NCBI RefSeq assembly: GCF_002356315.1
Contig: NZ_AP018164.1
Span: forward strand, 3,720,001 to 3,784,000
Direction of reading: 5' to 3'
Source: Mycobacterium shigaense
GTDB taxonomy: Bacteria > Actinomycetota > Actinomycetes > Mycobacteriales > Mycobacteriaceae
Length of the DNA: 64,000 bases
Shown piece after piece: positions 26,490-35,145 of the stretch (within the stretch, counting starts at the first letter, position 1; each line of letters begins with the position of its first letter). The position numbers and the translations under genes were made by a program. The notes beneath the pieces were generated by a model that searched no databases, was not told the DNA's origin, and saw only the letters and a program-made list of their open reading frames with translations.

Positions 26490-27631
26490 GAGAGCCCCAG
26501 CGATCGCGCGATCAGCATCAGCTGCACCTCGGTGGTGCCCTCACCGACTTCGAGGATCTTGCTGTCGCGGTAGTGGCGCGCCACCGGATACTCGTTCATG
26601 AAGCCGTATCCGCCGTGAATCTGGGTGGCGTCGCGGGCGTTGTCCATCGCCGCCTCCGACGCGATCATTTTCGCGATCGCTGCCTCCTTTTTAAAAGGCT
26701 TGCCAGCCAACATCTTTGCGGCCGCATCGTAGTAGGCCGTACGGGCGACGTGTGCACGCGCCTCCATCCGAGCGATCTTGAAGCTGATCGCCTGATAGGC
26801 ACCGATCGGCTGGCCGAACGCCTGGCGCTCCTTGGCGTACTTTACGCTCTCGTCGACGCAGCCCTGGGCCGCCCCGGTAGACAGGGCGGCGATCGCGATG
26901 CGGCCCTCGTCCAGGATGGACAGGAAATTCGCGTAGCCCCTGCCGCGCTCGCCCAGCAGGTTCTCCTGCGGGACACGAGCATCGGCGAACGTCAGCGGAT
27001 GCGTGTCCGAGGCGTTCCAGCCGACCTTGTTGTAGACCGGTTCGACGATGAATCCCGTTGTGCCGCTGGGCACAATGATCGTCGAGATCTCCTTCTTGGC
27101 GTCGCTGATGTTTCCGGTGACCGCGGTGACGGTGACCAGCGAGGTGATGTCGGTGCCCGAGTTGGTGATGAATTGCTTGTTGCCGTTGATGACCCACTCG
27201 CCGTTGTCGAGTTTCGCGGTGGTGCGGGTGCCGCCGGCGTCCGAGCCCGCGCCCGGTTCGGTAAGCCCGAACCCGGCCAGCGCCCGGCCGGCGATCAGAT
27301 CCGGCAGCCACTTCTGCTTCTGCTCTTCGGTGCCGAACCGATAGATGGGCATCGCACCCAGGCCTACCCCGGCCTCCAGTGTGATCGCCACCGACTGGTC
27401 GACCTTGCCGAGTTCCTCGAGTGCGAGCGACAGCGCGAAGTAGTCGCCGCCCATGCCGCCGTACTCCTCCGGGAACGGCAAGCCGAACAGTCCCATCTCG
27501 CCCATCTTGGCGATGACCTGATACGGGAAGCTGTGCTCCTCATCGTGTTTGGCCGACACCGGCGCGACCACGCTCCGCGCGAAATCGGCCACCGTGGCGC
27601 GCAGGTCTTCGTACTCCTTGGATAGCGTCAT
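26486..27631 (-). CDS. fadE19: Acyl-CoA dehydrogenase, isovaleryl-CoA-type
   Basis: A 381-residue FAD enzyme with all three ACAD regions: N-terminal helical domain; middle sheet with GFGLTEPGAGSDAGGTRTTA (FAD-binding signature) and the GWNASDTHPLTFADARVP loop; and C-terminal helices ending with NARDATQIHGGYGFMNEYPVARHYRDSKILEVGEGTTEVQ. It oxidises a short branched acyl-CoA; operon context with a biotin carboxylase pair indicates isovaleryl-CoA to 3-methylcrotonyl-CoA. It overlaps accA1 by ATGA. Confidence 0.92.
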   Translation of the reverse strand: MTLSKEYEDLRATVADFARSVVAPVSAKHDEEHSFPYQVIAKMGEMGLFGLPFPEEYGGMGGDYFALSLALEELGKVDQSVAITLEAGVGLGAMPIYRFGTEEQKQKWLPDLIAGRALAGFGLTEPGAGSDAGGTRTTAKLDNGEWVINGNKQFITNSGTDITSLVTVTAVTGNISDAKKEISTIIVPSGTTGFIVEPVYNKVGWNASDTHPLTFADARVPQENLLGERGRGYANFLSILDEGRIAIAALSTGAAQGCVDESVKYAKERQAFGQPIGAYQAISFKIARMEARAHVARTAYYDAAAKMLAGKPFKKEAAIAKMIASEAAMDNARDATQIHGGYGFMNEYPVARHYRDSKILEVGEGTTEVQLMLIARSLGLS

Positions 27632-29628
27632 GATTCCTGATCCCTCGCAGTTGAAATAGGGACAAGCCGTGCGAGCACCTGATCGACTTTCACCTGATCC
27701 CCGACGGCGACCAGCACCTGCACTCGTCCCGAAGCCGGGGCGGCTAACGAGTGTTCCATCTTCATCGCCTCGACGACGACCACCACGTCGCCCTCGGCGA
27801 CCTCAGCACCCGACTCCGCCGGCACGGCAATCACATTGCCCGGCATCGGACTGAGAACTTCGGCCTGCCGCTCGCCGGCCCCGCGGTGGATCTTCTGCTC
27901 CTCGGCTTCGCGAAGGTGCCAGGTCCCGCGGTCGTCGGCGATCCACAGTTGCCAGCCGGCCTCGGCCCACCGGTAATCGCGGCGCAGGCCGTTCAGCGTC
28001 ACGTTCATCGCATCCGGCCCGACGTGCGCACTCGCCGAAGCGATCTCGCCGTCGCCGACCTGAACGGTCGCAGCCTCGGGCAGCCCCCACACCGATACCG
28101 TCTCGGTGCGCAGCCGATTGCCCAGCGCGGTGCGCACCGGTGCCACCACGCCGCCGACGCGCCATCCCGTCGGCGCCGCCCACAGAGCGCCCTTCGCGTC
28201 CCGGGCCAGGGCCCACTGCCGGTACAGGCCGCCCGCAGCGAGCACGTCGTCGGGCACCGGCAAGGGTGCGAAGTCCGCAACCCGCTCGTCCAGCAGCGCG
28301 GTGTCCAGGTCGCCGGCGCGCACACGTTCGTCGGCGAGCAGAAAGCGGAGGAACTCGACGTTGGTCTGCACGCCGAGCACCGCGGTGTGCGCCAACGCCC
28401 GATCCAGCCGCGCGAGTGCCTCGTCGCGATCGGTCCCGTGGGCGATCACCTTGCTCAACATCGGGTCGTAGTCGCTGCCCACCGCCGTGCCCGCCAGCAG
28501 CGAGGAGTCCACCCGCACGCCGGCCGCCTCCGGTTCGACGACACCCAGCACCTGCCCGCCGGTGGGCAGAAAGCCGCGCGCGGGATCCTCGGCGTACACC
28601 CGCGCCTCGATCGCGTGGCCGCGCAGTTCGATGTCGTCCTGGGCCAGCGTCAGCTTCTCGCCGACCGCGACCCGCAGCTGCCACTCGACCAGGTCCAGCC
28701 CGGTGATCGCCTCGGTGACCGGATGTTCCACTTGCAGACGGGTGTTCATTTCCATGAAGAAGAATTCGTCGGGACGATCGGCCGAGACGATGAACTCCAC
28801 GGTGCCGGCGCCCAGGTAGTCCACGCTGCGAGCGGTGTTGCACGCGGCGGCCCCGATGCGCGCCCGGGTCTGCGGGTCGAGCAGCGGCGACGGTGCCTCC
28901 TCGATCACCTTCTGATGGCGCCGCTGCAGACTGCACTCGCGCTCGCCGAGATGGATGACGTTGCCGTGGCGGTCGGCGAGGACCTGGACCTCGATATGTC
29001 TGGGCCGCAACACGAACCGCTCCAGGAACAGCGTGTCGTCGCCGAACGACGCGGCGGCTTCGCGGCGAGCGGTCACCAGCGCGTCGCGCAGCCGGGCCGG
29101 CTCGGTCACCAGATGCATGCCCTTGCCGCCGCCGCCCGCGGACGGCTTGATGAGCACCGGGTAGCCGATGTCGTCGGCCGCCGCCACCAGGTCGTCGTCG
29201 GTCAGTCCTGGCTTGGCGATGCCGGGCACCACCGGCACGTCGAAAGCCGCGACCGCGTTCTTGGCGGTGATCTTGTCGCCCATCACCTCGATCGCACGCG
29301 CCGACGGACCCAGGAAGACCACCCCGGCGCGTTCGCATGCCGCCGCGAAACGGGTGTTCTCCGAGAGGAATCCGTAGCCCGGGTGAATCGCCTCCGCGCC
29401 AGTCCGCGCGGCGGCGTCGAGCACGTGAGCGATGTCGAGATAGCTCTCCCGTGCCGCGGCCGGGCCCAGCCGCACGGCCCTGTCGGCGTCCAGGACGTGG
29501 CGCGCATTCGCGTCCGCGTCGCTGTAGACGGCGACCGAACGAATACCCAGCCGGCGCAGCGTGCGGATCACCCGGACCGCGATCTCGCCGCGGTTGGCTA
29601 CCAAGACGGTCTCGAACACTGCGCTCAC
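27628..29628 (-). CDS. accA1: Acyl-CoA carboxylase alpha subunit (biotin carboxylase + BCCP), 3-methylcrotonyl-CoA type
   Basis: 666 residues from GTG 29628, which overlaps the accD1 stop as GTGA; the open frame extends 16 codons further but family similarity begins at FETVLVANRGEIAVRVIRT. Order: biotin carboxylase (ATP-grasp with KPSAGGGGKGM, Glu/Asn loop FMEMNTRLQVEHPVTE), linker, and a C-terminal biotinyl domain with VVEAMKMEH near residue 625, whose Lys carries biotin. Together with AccD1 it carboxylates 3-methylcrotonyl-CoA in leucine breakdown. Confidence 0.94.
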   Translation of the reverse strand: MSAVFETVLVANRGEIAVRVIRTLRRLGIRSVAVYSDADANARHVLDADRAVRLGPAAARESYLDIAHVLDAAARTGAEAIHPGYGFLSENTRFAAACERAGVVFLGPSARAIEVMGDKITAKNAVAAFDVPVVPGIAKPGLTDDDLVAAADDIGYPVLIKPSAGGGGKGMHLVTEPARLRDALVTARREAAASFGDDTLFLERFVLRPRHIEVQVLADRHGNVIHLGERECSLQRRHQKVIEEAPSPLLDPQTRARIGAAACNTARSVDYLGAGTVEFIVSADRPDEFFFMEMNTRLQVEHPVTEAITGLDLVEWQLRVAVGEKLTLAQDDIELRGHAIEARVYAEDPARGFLPTGGQVLGVVEPEAAGVRVDSSLLAGTAVGSDYDPMLSKVIAHGTDRDEALARLDRALAHTAVLGVQTNVEFLRFLLADERVRAGDLDTALLDERVADFAPLPVPDDVLAAGGLYRQWALARDAKGALWAAPTGWRVGGVVAPVRTALGNRLRTETVSVWGLPEAATVQVGDGEIASASAHVGPDAMNVTLNGLRRDYRWAEAGWQLWIADDRGTWHLREAEEQKIHRGAGERQAEVLSPMPGNVIAVPAESGAEVAEGDVVVVVEAMKMEHSLAAPASGRVQVLVAVGDQVKVDQVLARLVPISTARDQES

Positions 29629-31211
29629 ATCCGGAATACGCCGTAGGAAACGTGCTCCAGCGGCGCCTGCGCGCACACCGAAAGGGCGAGGCCGACATGC
29701 GTTCTGGTGTCCGCCGGATCGATGATGCCGTCATCCCACAAGCGCGCCGTCGAATAATACGGATTGCCCTGGTCTTCGTACTGCGCGCGGATGGGCGACT
29801 TGAACGCCTCCTCCTCGTCCGCAGACCATGGTTTGCCCGCCGCCGTCAGCTGCTCGCCACGCACGGTGCCAAGCACCGACGCCGCCTGTTCGCCGCCCAT
29901 CACCGAGATCCGCGCGTTGGGCCACATCCACAGGAAGCGCGGCGAGTAAGCCCGGCCGCACATCGAATAGTTGCCCGCGCCATAGGATCCGCCGATGACA
30001 ACGGTCAGCTTCGGGACGCGGGCGCAGGCCACCGCGGTCACCATCTTGGCGCCGTGCTTGGCGATGCCGCCGGCCTCGTAGTCGCGGCCCACCATGAAGC
30101 CGGCGATGTTCTGCAGGAACAGCAGCGGGATGTTGCGCTTGTCGCACAGCTCGACGAAATGCGCGCCCTTCAAGGCGGATTCGCTGAACAGCACGCCGTT
30201 GTTCGCGACGATGCCGACCGGGTGGCCGTGGATGTGCGCGAACGCGGTCACCAGGGTCTTGCCGTACTTCTCCTTGAACTCGCTGAATTCGCCGCCATCG
30301 ACCAGACGCACGAGGACCTCGTGGACGTCGTAGGGCACCCGCGGATCGGGCGGCACGACGTCGTACAGCTCGGCCTGGTCGTGCGTGGGCGCGACGGGTG
30401 CGCGCACTTCCCAGGGGCTGGGCTCGCGCGGGCCGAACGTGGCCGCAATCGACCGCACGATGCGCAGCGCGTGCTCGTCGTCGTCGGCGAGATGGTCGGT
30501 GACGCCGGAGACCCGCGAATGCAAGTCGCCGCCGCCGAGGTCCTCGGCCGAAACGATCTCTCCGGTGGCGGCTTTCACCAGTGGCGGGCCGCCGAGAAAG
30601 ATTGTGCCCTGCTCGCGGACAATAACCGCCTCGTCGCTCATCGCGGGCACGTACGCGCCACCGGCGGTACATGAGCCGAGGACCGCCGCCACTTGCGGAA
30701 TGCCCTTGGCGCTCATGGTGGCCTGGTTGTAGAAGATTCGCCCGAAATGATCGCGGTCGGGAAACACCTCGTCTTGGCGCGGCAGGAACGCGCCGCCCGA
30801 GTCGACTAGGTAGATGCACGGCAGCCGGTTCTGCAGCGCGACTTCCTGCGCGCGCAGGTGCTTCTTGACCGTCATCGGGTAATAGGTGCCGCCCTTGACC
30901 GTCGCGTCGTTGGCGACGATCACGCACTCGCGCCCCGACACCCGACCGATTCCGGTGATGATCCCGGCACCCGGCGACTCGTCGTCATACATGCCGTCGG
31001 CGGCCAGCGGCGACAGCTCGAGAAACGGACTGCCCGGATCGAGCAGCCGGTCCACTCGCTCGCGGGGCAGCAGCTTGCCGCGGCTGACGTGGCGTTCCCG
31101 CGCACGCTCGTTGCCGCCCAGGGCCGCGGCCGCCAGCTTCGCGTTCAGCTCACCCACCAATCGGCGGTGCTCCTCGGCGAACGACGGCGCAACCGTTACG
31201 GAGGTACTCAC
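29625..31211 (-). CDS. accD1: Acyl-CoA carboxylase beta subunit (carboxyltransferase)
   Basis: 528 residues from GTG 31211, preceded by AAGGAGG; an ATG 7 codons earlier lacks a ribosome site. It has two crotonase-like halves: the N-terminal half with GSCTAGGAYVPAMSDEAVIV (oxyanion and acyl-CoA site) and the C-terminal half with NNGVLFSESALKGAHFVELC, GGSYGAGNYSMCGRAYSPRFLWMWPNA. It is the first gene of the five-gene operon. A dyad AGTTAATG-gt-CATTAACT starts 24 bp upstream of the start and is the probable BkaR site. In M. tuberculosis scoB, scoA and fadD35 lie between accD1 and the regulator; here they are absent. Confidence 0.94.
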   Translation of the reverse strand: MSTSVTVAPSFAEEHRRLVGELNAKLAAAALGGNERARERHVSRGKLLPRERVDRLLDPGSPFLELSPLAADGMYDDESPGAGIITGIGRVSGRECVIVANDATVKGGTYYPMTVKKHLRAQEVALQNRLPCIYLVDSGGAFLPRQDEVFPDRDHFGRIFYNQATMSAKGIPQVAAVLGSCTAGGAYVPAMSDEAVIVREQGTIFLGGPPLVKAATGEIVSAEDLGGGDLHSRVSGVTDHLADDDEHALRIVRSIAATFGPREPSPWEVRAPVAPTHDQAELYDVVPPDPRVPYDVHEVLVRLVDGGEFSEFKEKYGKTLVTAFAHIHGHPVGIVANNGVLFSESALKGAHFVELCDKRNIPLLFLQNIAGFMVGRDYEAGGIAKHGAKMVTAVACARVPKLTVVIGGSYGAGNYSMCGRAYSPRFLWMWPNARISVMGGEQAASVLGTVRGEQLTAAGKPWSADEEEAFKSPIRAQYEDQGNPYYSTARLWDDGIIDPADTRTHVGLALSVCAQAPLEHVSYGVFRM

Positions 31212-31234
31212 AACGGGCCTCCTTGCCGGCATTC

Positions 31235-31252
31235 AGTTAATGGTCATTAACT
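31235..31252. promoter_or_regulatory. Operator upstream of accD1: AGTTAATG-gt-CATTAACT
   Basis: A perfect 8-bp dyad with a 2-bp centre, in the divergent region between accD1 and the TetR gene bkaR. The position fits repression of the leucine operon. Confidence 0.75.
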
Positions 31253-31353
31253 GGCGCTGAGAATACCACCGGCCGCGCCGCCACGTCCAGGGACATCATC
31301 CGGGGCCTGCCCGTCGCCGGCATCACCGGCGTGTCCCTCTTCCCGCGGAAGTC

Positions 31354-31396
31354 GAGTTAATCTGCAATAACTCGTGTTAGGTTAGTGGCGATTAAC
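31354..31396. promoter_or_regulatory. Additional GTTA/TAAC dyads upstream of bkaR
   Basis: GAGTTA...TAACTC at 31354-31373 and GTTAGTGGCGATTAAC at 31381-31396 are imperfect dyads sharing the GTTA/TAAC arms of the accD1-side site. They lie 20-63 bp before the bkaR ATG, as expected for autoregulation. Confidence 0.6.
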
Positions 31397-31416
31397 TCAA
31401 GGGCGGAGGGTCCGTC

Positions 31417-32028
31417 ATGCCAGCAGCCCCAAATCGTCGCAGCCAGTTGAAATCTGACCGCCGCCTGCAACTTTTGTCCGCGGCCGAAAGGCTTTTCGCC
31501 GAACGCGGTTTTCTCGCGGTCCGCCTGGAAGACATCGGCGCGGCCGCCGGCGTCAGCGGCCCGGCCATTTATCGGCACTTCCCCAACAAGGAGTCGATGC
31601 TCGTCGAGCTGCTGGTCGGCATCAGCGCCCGGCTGCTGGCCGGGGCGCGCGACGTCACCGACCGGAGCCCCGACGCGGCCACCGCACTGGACGGCCTGAT
31701 CGATTTCCACCTCGACTTCGTGCTCGGCGAGCCCGACCTGATCCGCATCCAGGACCGCGACCTGGCCTACCTGCCGACCGCCGCCGAGCGGCAGGTTCGC
31801 CGGGCACAGCGCCAATATGTAGAGGTCTGGGTGGGCGTGCTGCGCGAGCTGAACCCCGACCTGGCCGAAGCCGAAGCCCGGCTGACGGCACACTCGGTTT
31901 TCGGCCTGCTCAACTCGACGCCACACAGCATGAAGTCGCCGGAGCGGCCGGTCCGCGCGGCGCGCTCGCGGGCCGTCCTGCGGGCGATGACGGTCGCCGC
32001 CCTGGGCGCCGGGGGGCAGCTGCACTGA
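31417..32028 (+). CDS. bkaR: TetR family repressor of branched-chain amino acid catabolism
   Basis: A 203-residue regulator with N-terminal HTH (LEDIGAAAGVSGPAIYRHFPNKESMLVELL) and a C-terminal helical ligand domain with a characteristic IRIQDRDLAYLP segment. By sequence type and its divergent position next to accD1 it corresponds to M. tuberculosis Rv2506 (BkaR), reported to repress the accA1/accD1 operon. GGAGG precedes the ATG by 6 bp. Confidence 0.88.
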   Translation: MPAAPNRRSQLKSDRRLQLLSAAERLFAERGFLAVRLEDIGAAAGVSGPAIYRHFPNKESMLVELLVGISARLLAGARDVTDRSPDAATALDGLIDFHLDFVLGEPDLIRIQDRDLAYLPTAAERQVRRAQRQYVEVWVGVLRELNPDLAEAEARLTAHSVFGLLNSTPHSMKSPERPVRAARSRAVLRAMTVAALGAGGQLH

Positions 32029-32097
32029 ATCGCGCATCGGCCGATGAACCCGCACCCACCCCGTCGGCCCAGGTACCCTGCAAACCATGAGGTGGAC

Positions 32098-32883
32098 ATG
32101 AACGATCCGCGGCCGACCGAGCGGTTTAGTCCTCCTCTACCGCGTTCGGGACCGACCGGGCCGCAGGGGCCGCCCTATGCGCCTCCCGCTGACCCCGCCT
32201 ATGCCGATCAGGCACCGTGGGCGCCCACATACGGCGGCTACGCCCCGCAGTGGGCGCCGGGTCCGAACGAGACGAACCCGACCAAGCAGCTGCCGGCCCA
32301 TTGGCAGCAGGACCAGCCGCCGCCGGGCGGGGCCCTGCCGCCGGAGGACCTTTCTCCCCCGCCGCCGGAGGGCCCACGATCGCCGCGTTGGCTGTGGGTC
32401 GCCGCCGGGGCGGCGGTGCTGCTGGTCGTCGCGTTGCTGATCGCACTGGTGCTCACGAACGGCGCGGTCAAGGACCAGACCGCCGTCCCGCCATTGCCCG
32501 CTATGCCCGGGTCGAGTTCGGAAAGCCCGACGCCCCCGCCGTCGACGCGCCCACGCACCCGGTTGCCGGTGCCGCCGCCCAGCGCTACCAACCCGACCGG
32601 GACGGCCACCCCCGGCGCGCAGCAGAACGTCGTCTACAACGTCGACGGCGACGGACGCGCCATCAGCATCACCTACTGGGACACCGGCGACGTCATCCAG
32701 ACCGAATTCAACGTCGCCTTGCCGTGGAGCAAGCAGGTCAGCCTGTCGCAGTCGGCCGCTCATCCCGCGAGCGTGACGATCATCAACATCGGCCACAACG
32801 TGACCTGCACGGTCACCGTCGACGGCGTTCCGATGCGCCAGCGCACCGGGGCCGGCATCACCATCTGCGACGCCGGGCGCTAG
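32098..32883 (+). CDS. Proline-rich membrane protein with MmpS-like C-terminal domain (Rv2507-like)
   Basis: 261 residues from ATG 32098 (GAGGTGGAC upstream); an in-frame ATG at 32044 is possible. Residues 1-95 are Pro/Gly-rich and cytoplasmic; residues about 101-123 are a membrane segment (WLWVAAGAAVLLVVALLIALVL); then a Pro/Thr linker; the last 85 residues form a beta-sandwich like MmpS and related proteins (VVYNVDGDGRAISITYWDTGDV, ALPWSKQVSLSQ, VTCTVTVDGV with two Cys near the end). It sits before the Rv2508c-like transporter on the opposite strand. Role unknown, envelope-associated. Confidence 0.85.
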   Translation: MNDPRPTERFSPPLPRSGPTGPQGPPYAPPADPAYADQAPWAPTYGGYAPQWAPGPNETNPTKQLPAHWQQDQPPPGGALPPEDLSPPPPEGPRSPRWLWVAAGAAVLLVVALLIALVLTNGAVKDQTAVPPLPAMPGSSSESPTPPPSTRPRTRLPVPPPSATNPTGTATPGAQQNVVYNVDGDGRAISITYWDTGDVIQTEFNVALPWSKQVSLSQSAAHPASVTIINIGHNVTCTVTVDGVPMRQRTGAGITICDAGR

Positions 32884-34232
32884 GACGGCTCCAGCACCAC
32901 GACGCTGTGCCGCGGCGGGACCCGAACCACCAGCATCGCCAGCAGACCCGCGATGAGCACCAGTGCGATGCCACCCAGGCCCGCGCGCACGGCGCCGAAA
33001 ACATCGACGAAGACGGAGAACAGCCACGGCGCGACGAACGCGACCGCGCGGCCCGTCATCGTGTAGAGGCCGAACGCCACGCCCTCCCGGCCATCCTTGG
33101 CCATCTGCAACAGCAGGGCCCGCGCCGACGACTGCGACGGCCCGATGAACAAACACAGCAGCAGCCCGCAGACCCAGAACGCCACCGGACCCGATAGGAC
33201 CATCAGCGTGATGGCCATCGCGACGATCGCGATCAGGGAGGCGACGATGACGGGCTTCGAGCCGATTCGATGATCGACGAAGCCGCCCAGCACCGCGCCG
33301 ACCGCGGCCACCACGCTGGCCGCCACACCGAAGATCAGCACGTTGGCCTGGGAGATGCCGTAGCCGTTGACGCCCAGCACGGCACCGAAGGCGAATATCG
33401 CCGAAAGCCCGTCCCGGAAAAGGGCACTCGCGCCCAGGAAGTAGACCAGGTTGCGGTCCCGGCGCCATTCCGCGGACACCTCGGTCCACAACCTGCGATA
33501 GCCACCCAGCATCGACGTCGGCTGGTGCACCTCGACCGCGTCGGGCAGCCGGTGCGCGATCAGCAGCAACGGCAGCCCGAGCAGCGCCAGCCAGGCCGCG
33601 GCCGCCAGCATCGCCTCGCGGACATAGAGCCCGTCGTGCACCGGTACCCGCAGCAACCCGCGCACCGCGTCCGGGCCCGACCCGGAGCCGGCGATGAAGC
33701 CCGCGTAGATCAGCAGCAGCAACAGCACGCTGCCCAGGTAGCCCGACGCCCAGCCCAGGCCGGAGATCCGGCCGGCGGTCGCCGGCGTCGAGAGCTGCCG
33801 CAGCATCGCGTTGTACGGGACGCTGGCCAGATCCCCGCAAGCCGCGGTCGCACCCAGCAGCGCCAGGCCCACCCACAGGTAGCTCGGCTCATCACGGACC
33901 AGATACATCGCGCAGGTCAGCGCGACCGCCACCGCGGTCAGCACGCTCAGCACCACCCTCCTGCGATGGGGAGACTCCACCCACACGCCGACCAGCGGCG
34001 CCAACACGGCGACCGTCAGCCCGGCCAGCGCCCCCGCCCGGCCCAGCCAGCTGGCCGGGGTGGTGGCACCGGCGACGCCCACCCCCACGCTGCTGGTCAG
34101 GTAGACGGCGAACACGAACGTCGCCACGATCGCGTTCAGACCCGTGGAGCCGCAATCCCACAGCGCCCACGCCGCGACCTGGGAGCGCACCACCCTCCCC
34201 GAGGCCGATTCCGGCTCACCCATGCCCGGCAC
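32880..34232 (-). CDS. MFS transporter, UMF1/Atg22-like (Rv2508c-like)
   Basis: A 450-residue protein with about twelve hydrophobic segments. The N-terminal AAWALWDCGSTGLNAIVATFVFAVYLT is the UMF1-type first helix; motif-A-like VWVESPHRRRVVLSVL and the second-half FGGFVDHRIGSKPVIVAS type motif are present. GTG 34232 opens the frame; ATG 34223 is an alternative start. It overlaps the preceding convergent gene by 4 bp. Substrate unknown; related proteins export amino acids or small metabolites. Confidence 0.87.
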   Translation of the reverse strand: MPGMGEPESASGRVVRSQVAAWALWDCGSTGLNAIVATFVFAVYLTSSVGVGVAGATTPASWLGRAGALAGLTVAVLAPLVGVWVESPHRRRVVLSVLTAVAVALTCAMYLVRDEPSYLWVGLALLGATAACGDLASVPYNAMLRQLSTPATAGRISGLGWASGYLGSVLLLLLIYAGFIAGSGSGPDAVRGLLRVPVHDGLYVREAMLAAAAWLALLGLPLLLIAHRLPDAVEVHQPTSMLGGYRRLWTEVSAEWRRDRNLVYFLGASALFRDGLSAIFAFGAVLGVNGYGISQANVLIFGVAASVVAAVGAVLGGFVDHRIGSKPVIVASLIAIVAMAITLMVLSGPVAFWVCGLLLCLFIGPSQSSARALLLQMAKDGREGVAFGLYTMTGRAVAFVAPWLFSVFVDVFGAVRAGLGGIALVLIAGLLAMLVVRVPPRHSVVVLEPS

Positions 34233-34323
34233 TCTATGTGCCCGGCGGCCGCCCTGCCGCGACCGGTTGTGCCGCCTCGCGGTGCGCGCGGGCCGGCGTC
34301 CCCGGCCTGTCTACGATTGGCTC

Positions 34324-35130
34324 ATGCCGATACCAAACCCCAGTCCCGACGCTCGCGCCGTTGTCACGGGGGCATCGCAGAACATCGGCGCAGCGCTGGC
34401 CACCGAGCTGGCCGCACGGGGGCACAGCCTGATCATCACCGCGCGACGCGAGGATTTACTCAACGACTTGGCCGCACGGCTGACCGACAAGCACGGCGTC
34501 GTCGTCGAAGTTCGGGCGGCCGACCTCGCCGATCCGGCCGAACGCGCCAAGCTCTGCGACGAACTCGCCACGCGCAACATCTCCATCCTGTGCGCGAACG
34601 CGGGCACCGCAACCTTCGGCCCGATCGCCGGACTCGATCCGGCCGGCGAAAAGGCTCAGGTGCAGCTGAATGCCATTGCAGTACATGATCTTACGCTGGC
34701 GGTGTTGCCGGGGATGATCGAGCGCAAGGCCGGGGGCATTCTGATTTCCGGTTCGGCGGCCGGGAATTCGCCGATCCCCTACAACGCCACATATGCGGCC
34801 ACCAAGGCGTTCGCCAACACCTTCAGCGAATCGCTGCGCGGCGAACTGCGCGGCACGGGGGTGCACGTCACGCTGCTGGCGCCGGGCCCGGTGCGCACCG
34901 ATCTGCCCGAAGATGCCGAGCGCTCGCTGGTGGAGAAGCTGGTGCCCGACTTTCTGTGGATCTCGACGGAACACACCGCCCAGCTTTCGCTGGATGCGTT
35001 GGCGCGCAACAAGATGCGCGTGGTGCCCGGTTTGACGTCCAAGGCCATGTCGGTGGGCAGCGGATACGCCCCGCGCGCCATCGTCGCGCCGATCGTGGGC
35101 AGCTTCTACAAGAAGCTCGGCGGGGGTTAG
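34324..35130 (+). CDS. cmrA: Mycolate-motif reductase (short-chain dehydrogenase)
   Basis: A 268-residue SDR. The NADP-binding loop is TGASQNIGAALATELAARGH at the N-terminus, NAG-type motif ANAGTA near residue 97, and the catalytic Tyr-x-x-x-Lys reads YAATKAFANTFSES near residues 155-160, with Ser in ILISGSAAG. Length and neighbours match Rv2509, the reductase reported to convert the 3-oxo (alpha-alkyl beta-keto) mycolate precursor to mature mycolic acid in Corynebacterium and Mycobacterium. ATG 34324 lies just inside the frame that reproduces this length. Confidence 0.9.
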   Translation: MPIPNPSPDARAVVTGASQNIGAALATELAARGHSLIITARREDLLNDLAARLTDKHGVVVEVRAADLADPAERAKLCDELATRNISILCANAGTATFGPIAGLDPAGEKAQVQLNAIAVHDLTLAVLPGMIERKAGGILISGSAAGNSPIPYNATYAATKAFANTFSESLRGELRGTGVHVTLLAPGPVRTDLPEDAERSLVEKLVPDFLWISTEHTAQLSLDALARNKMRVVPGLTSKAMSVGSGYAPRAIVAPIVGSFYKKLGGG

Positions 35131-35145
35131 GCCTGCTTGCGGCCG

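Noticed and set aside
27751..29646. 631-codon plus-strand open frame
   Set aside because: Lies over accA1, whose domains are complete; His/Arg-rich shadow.
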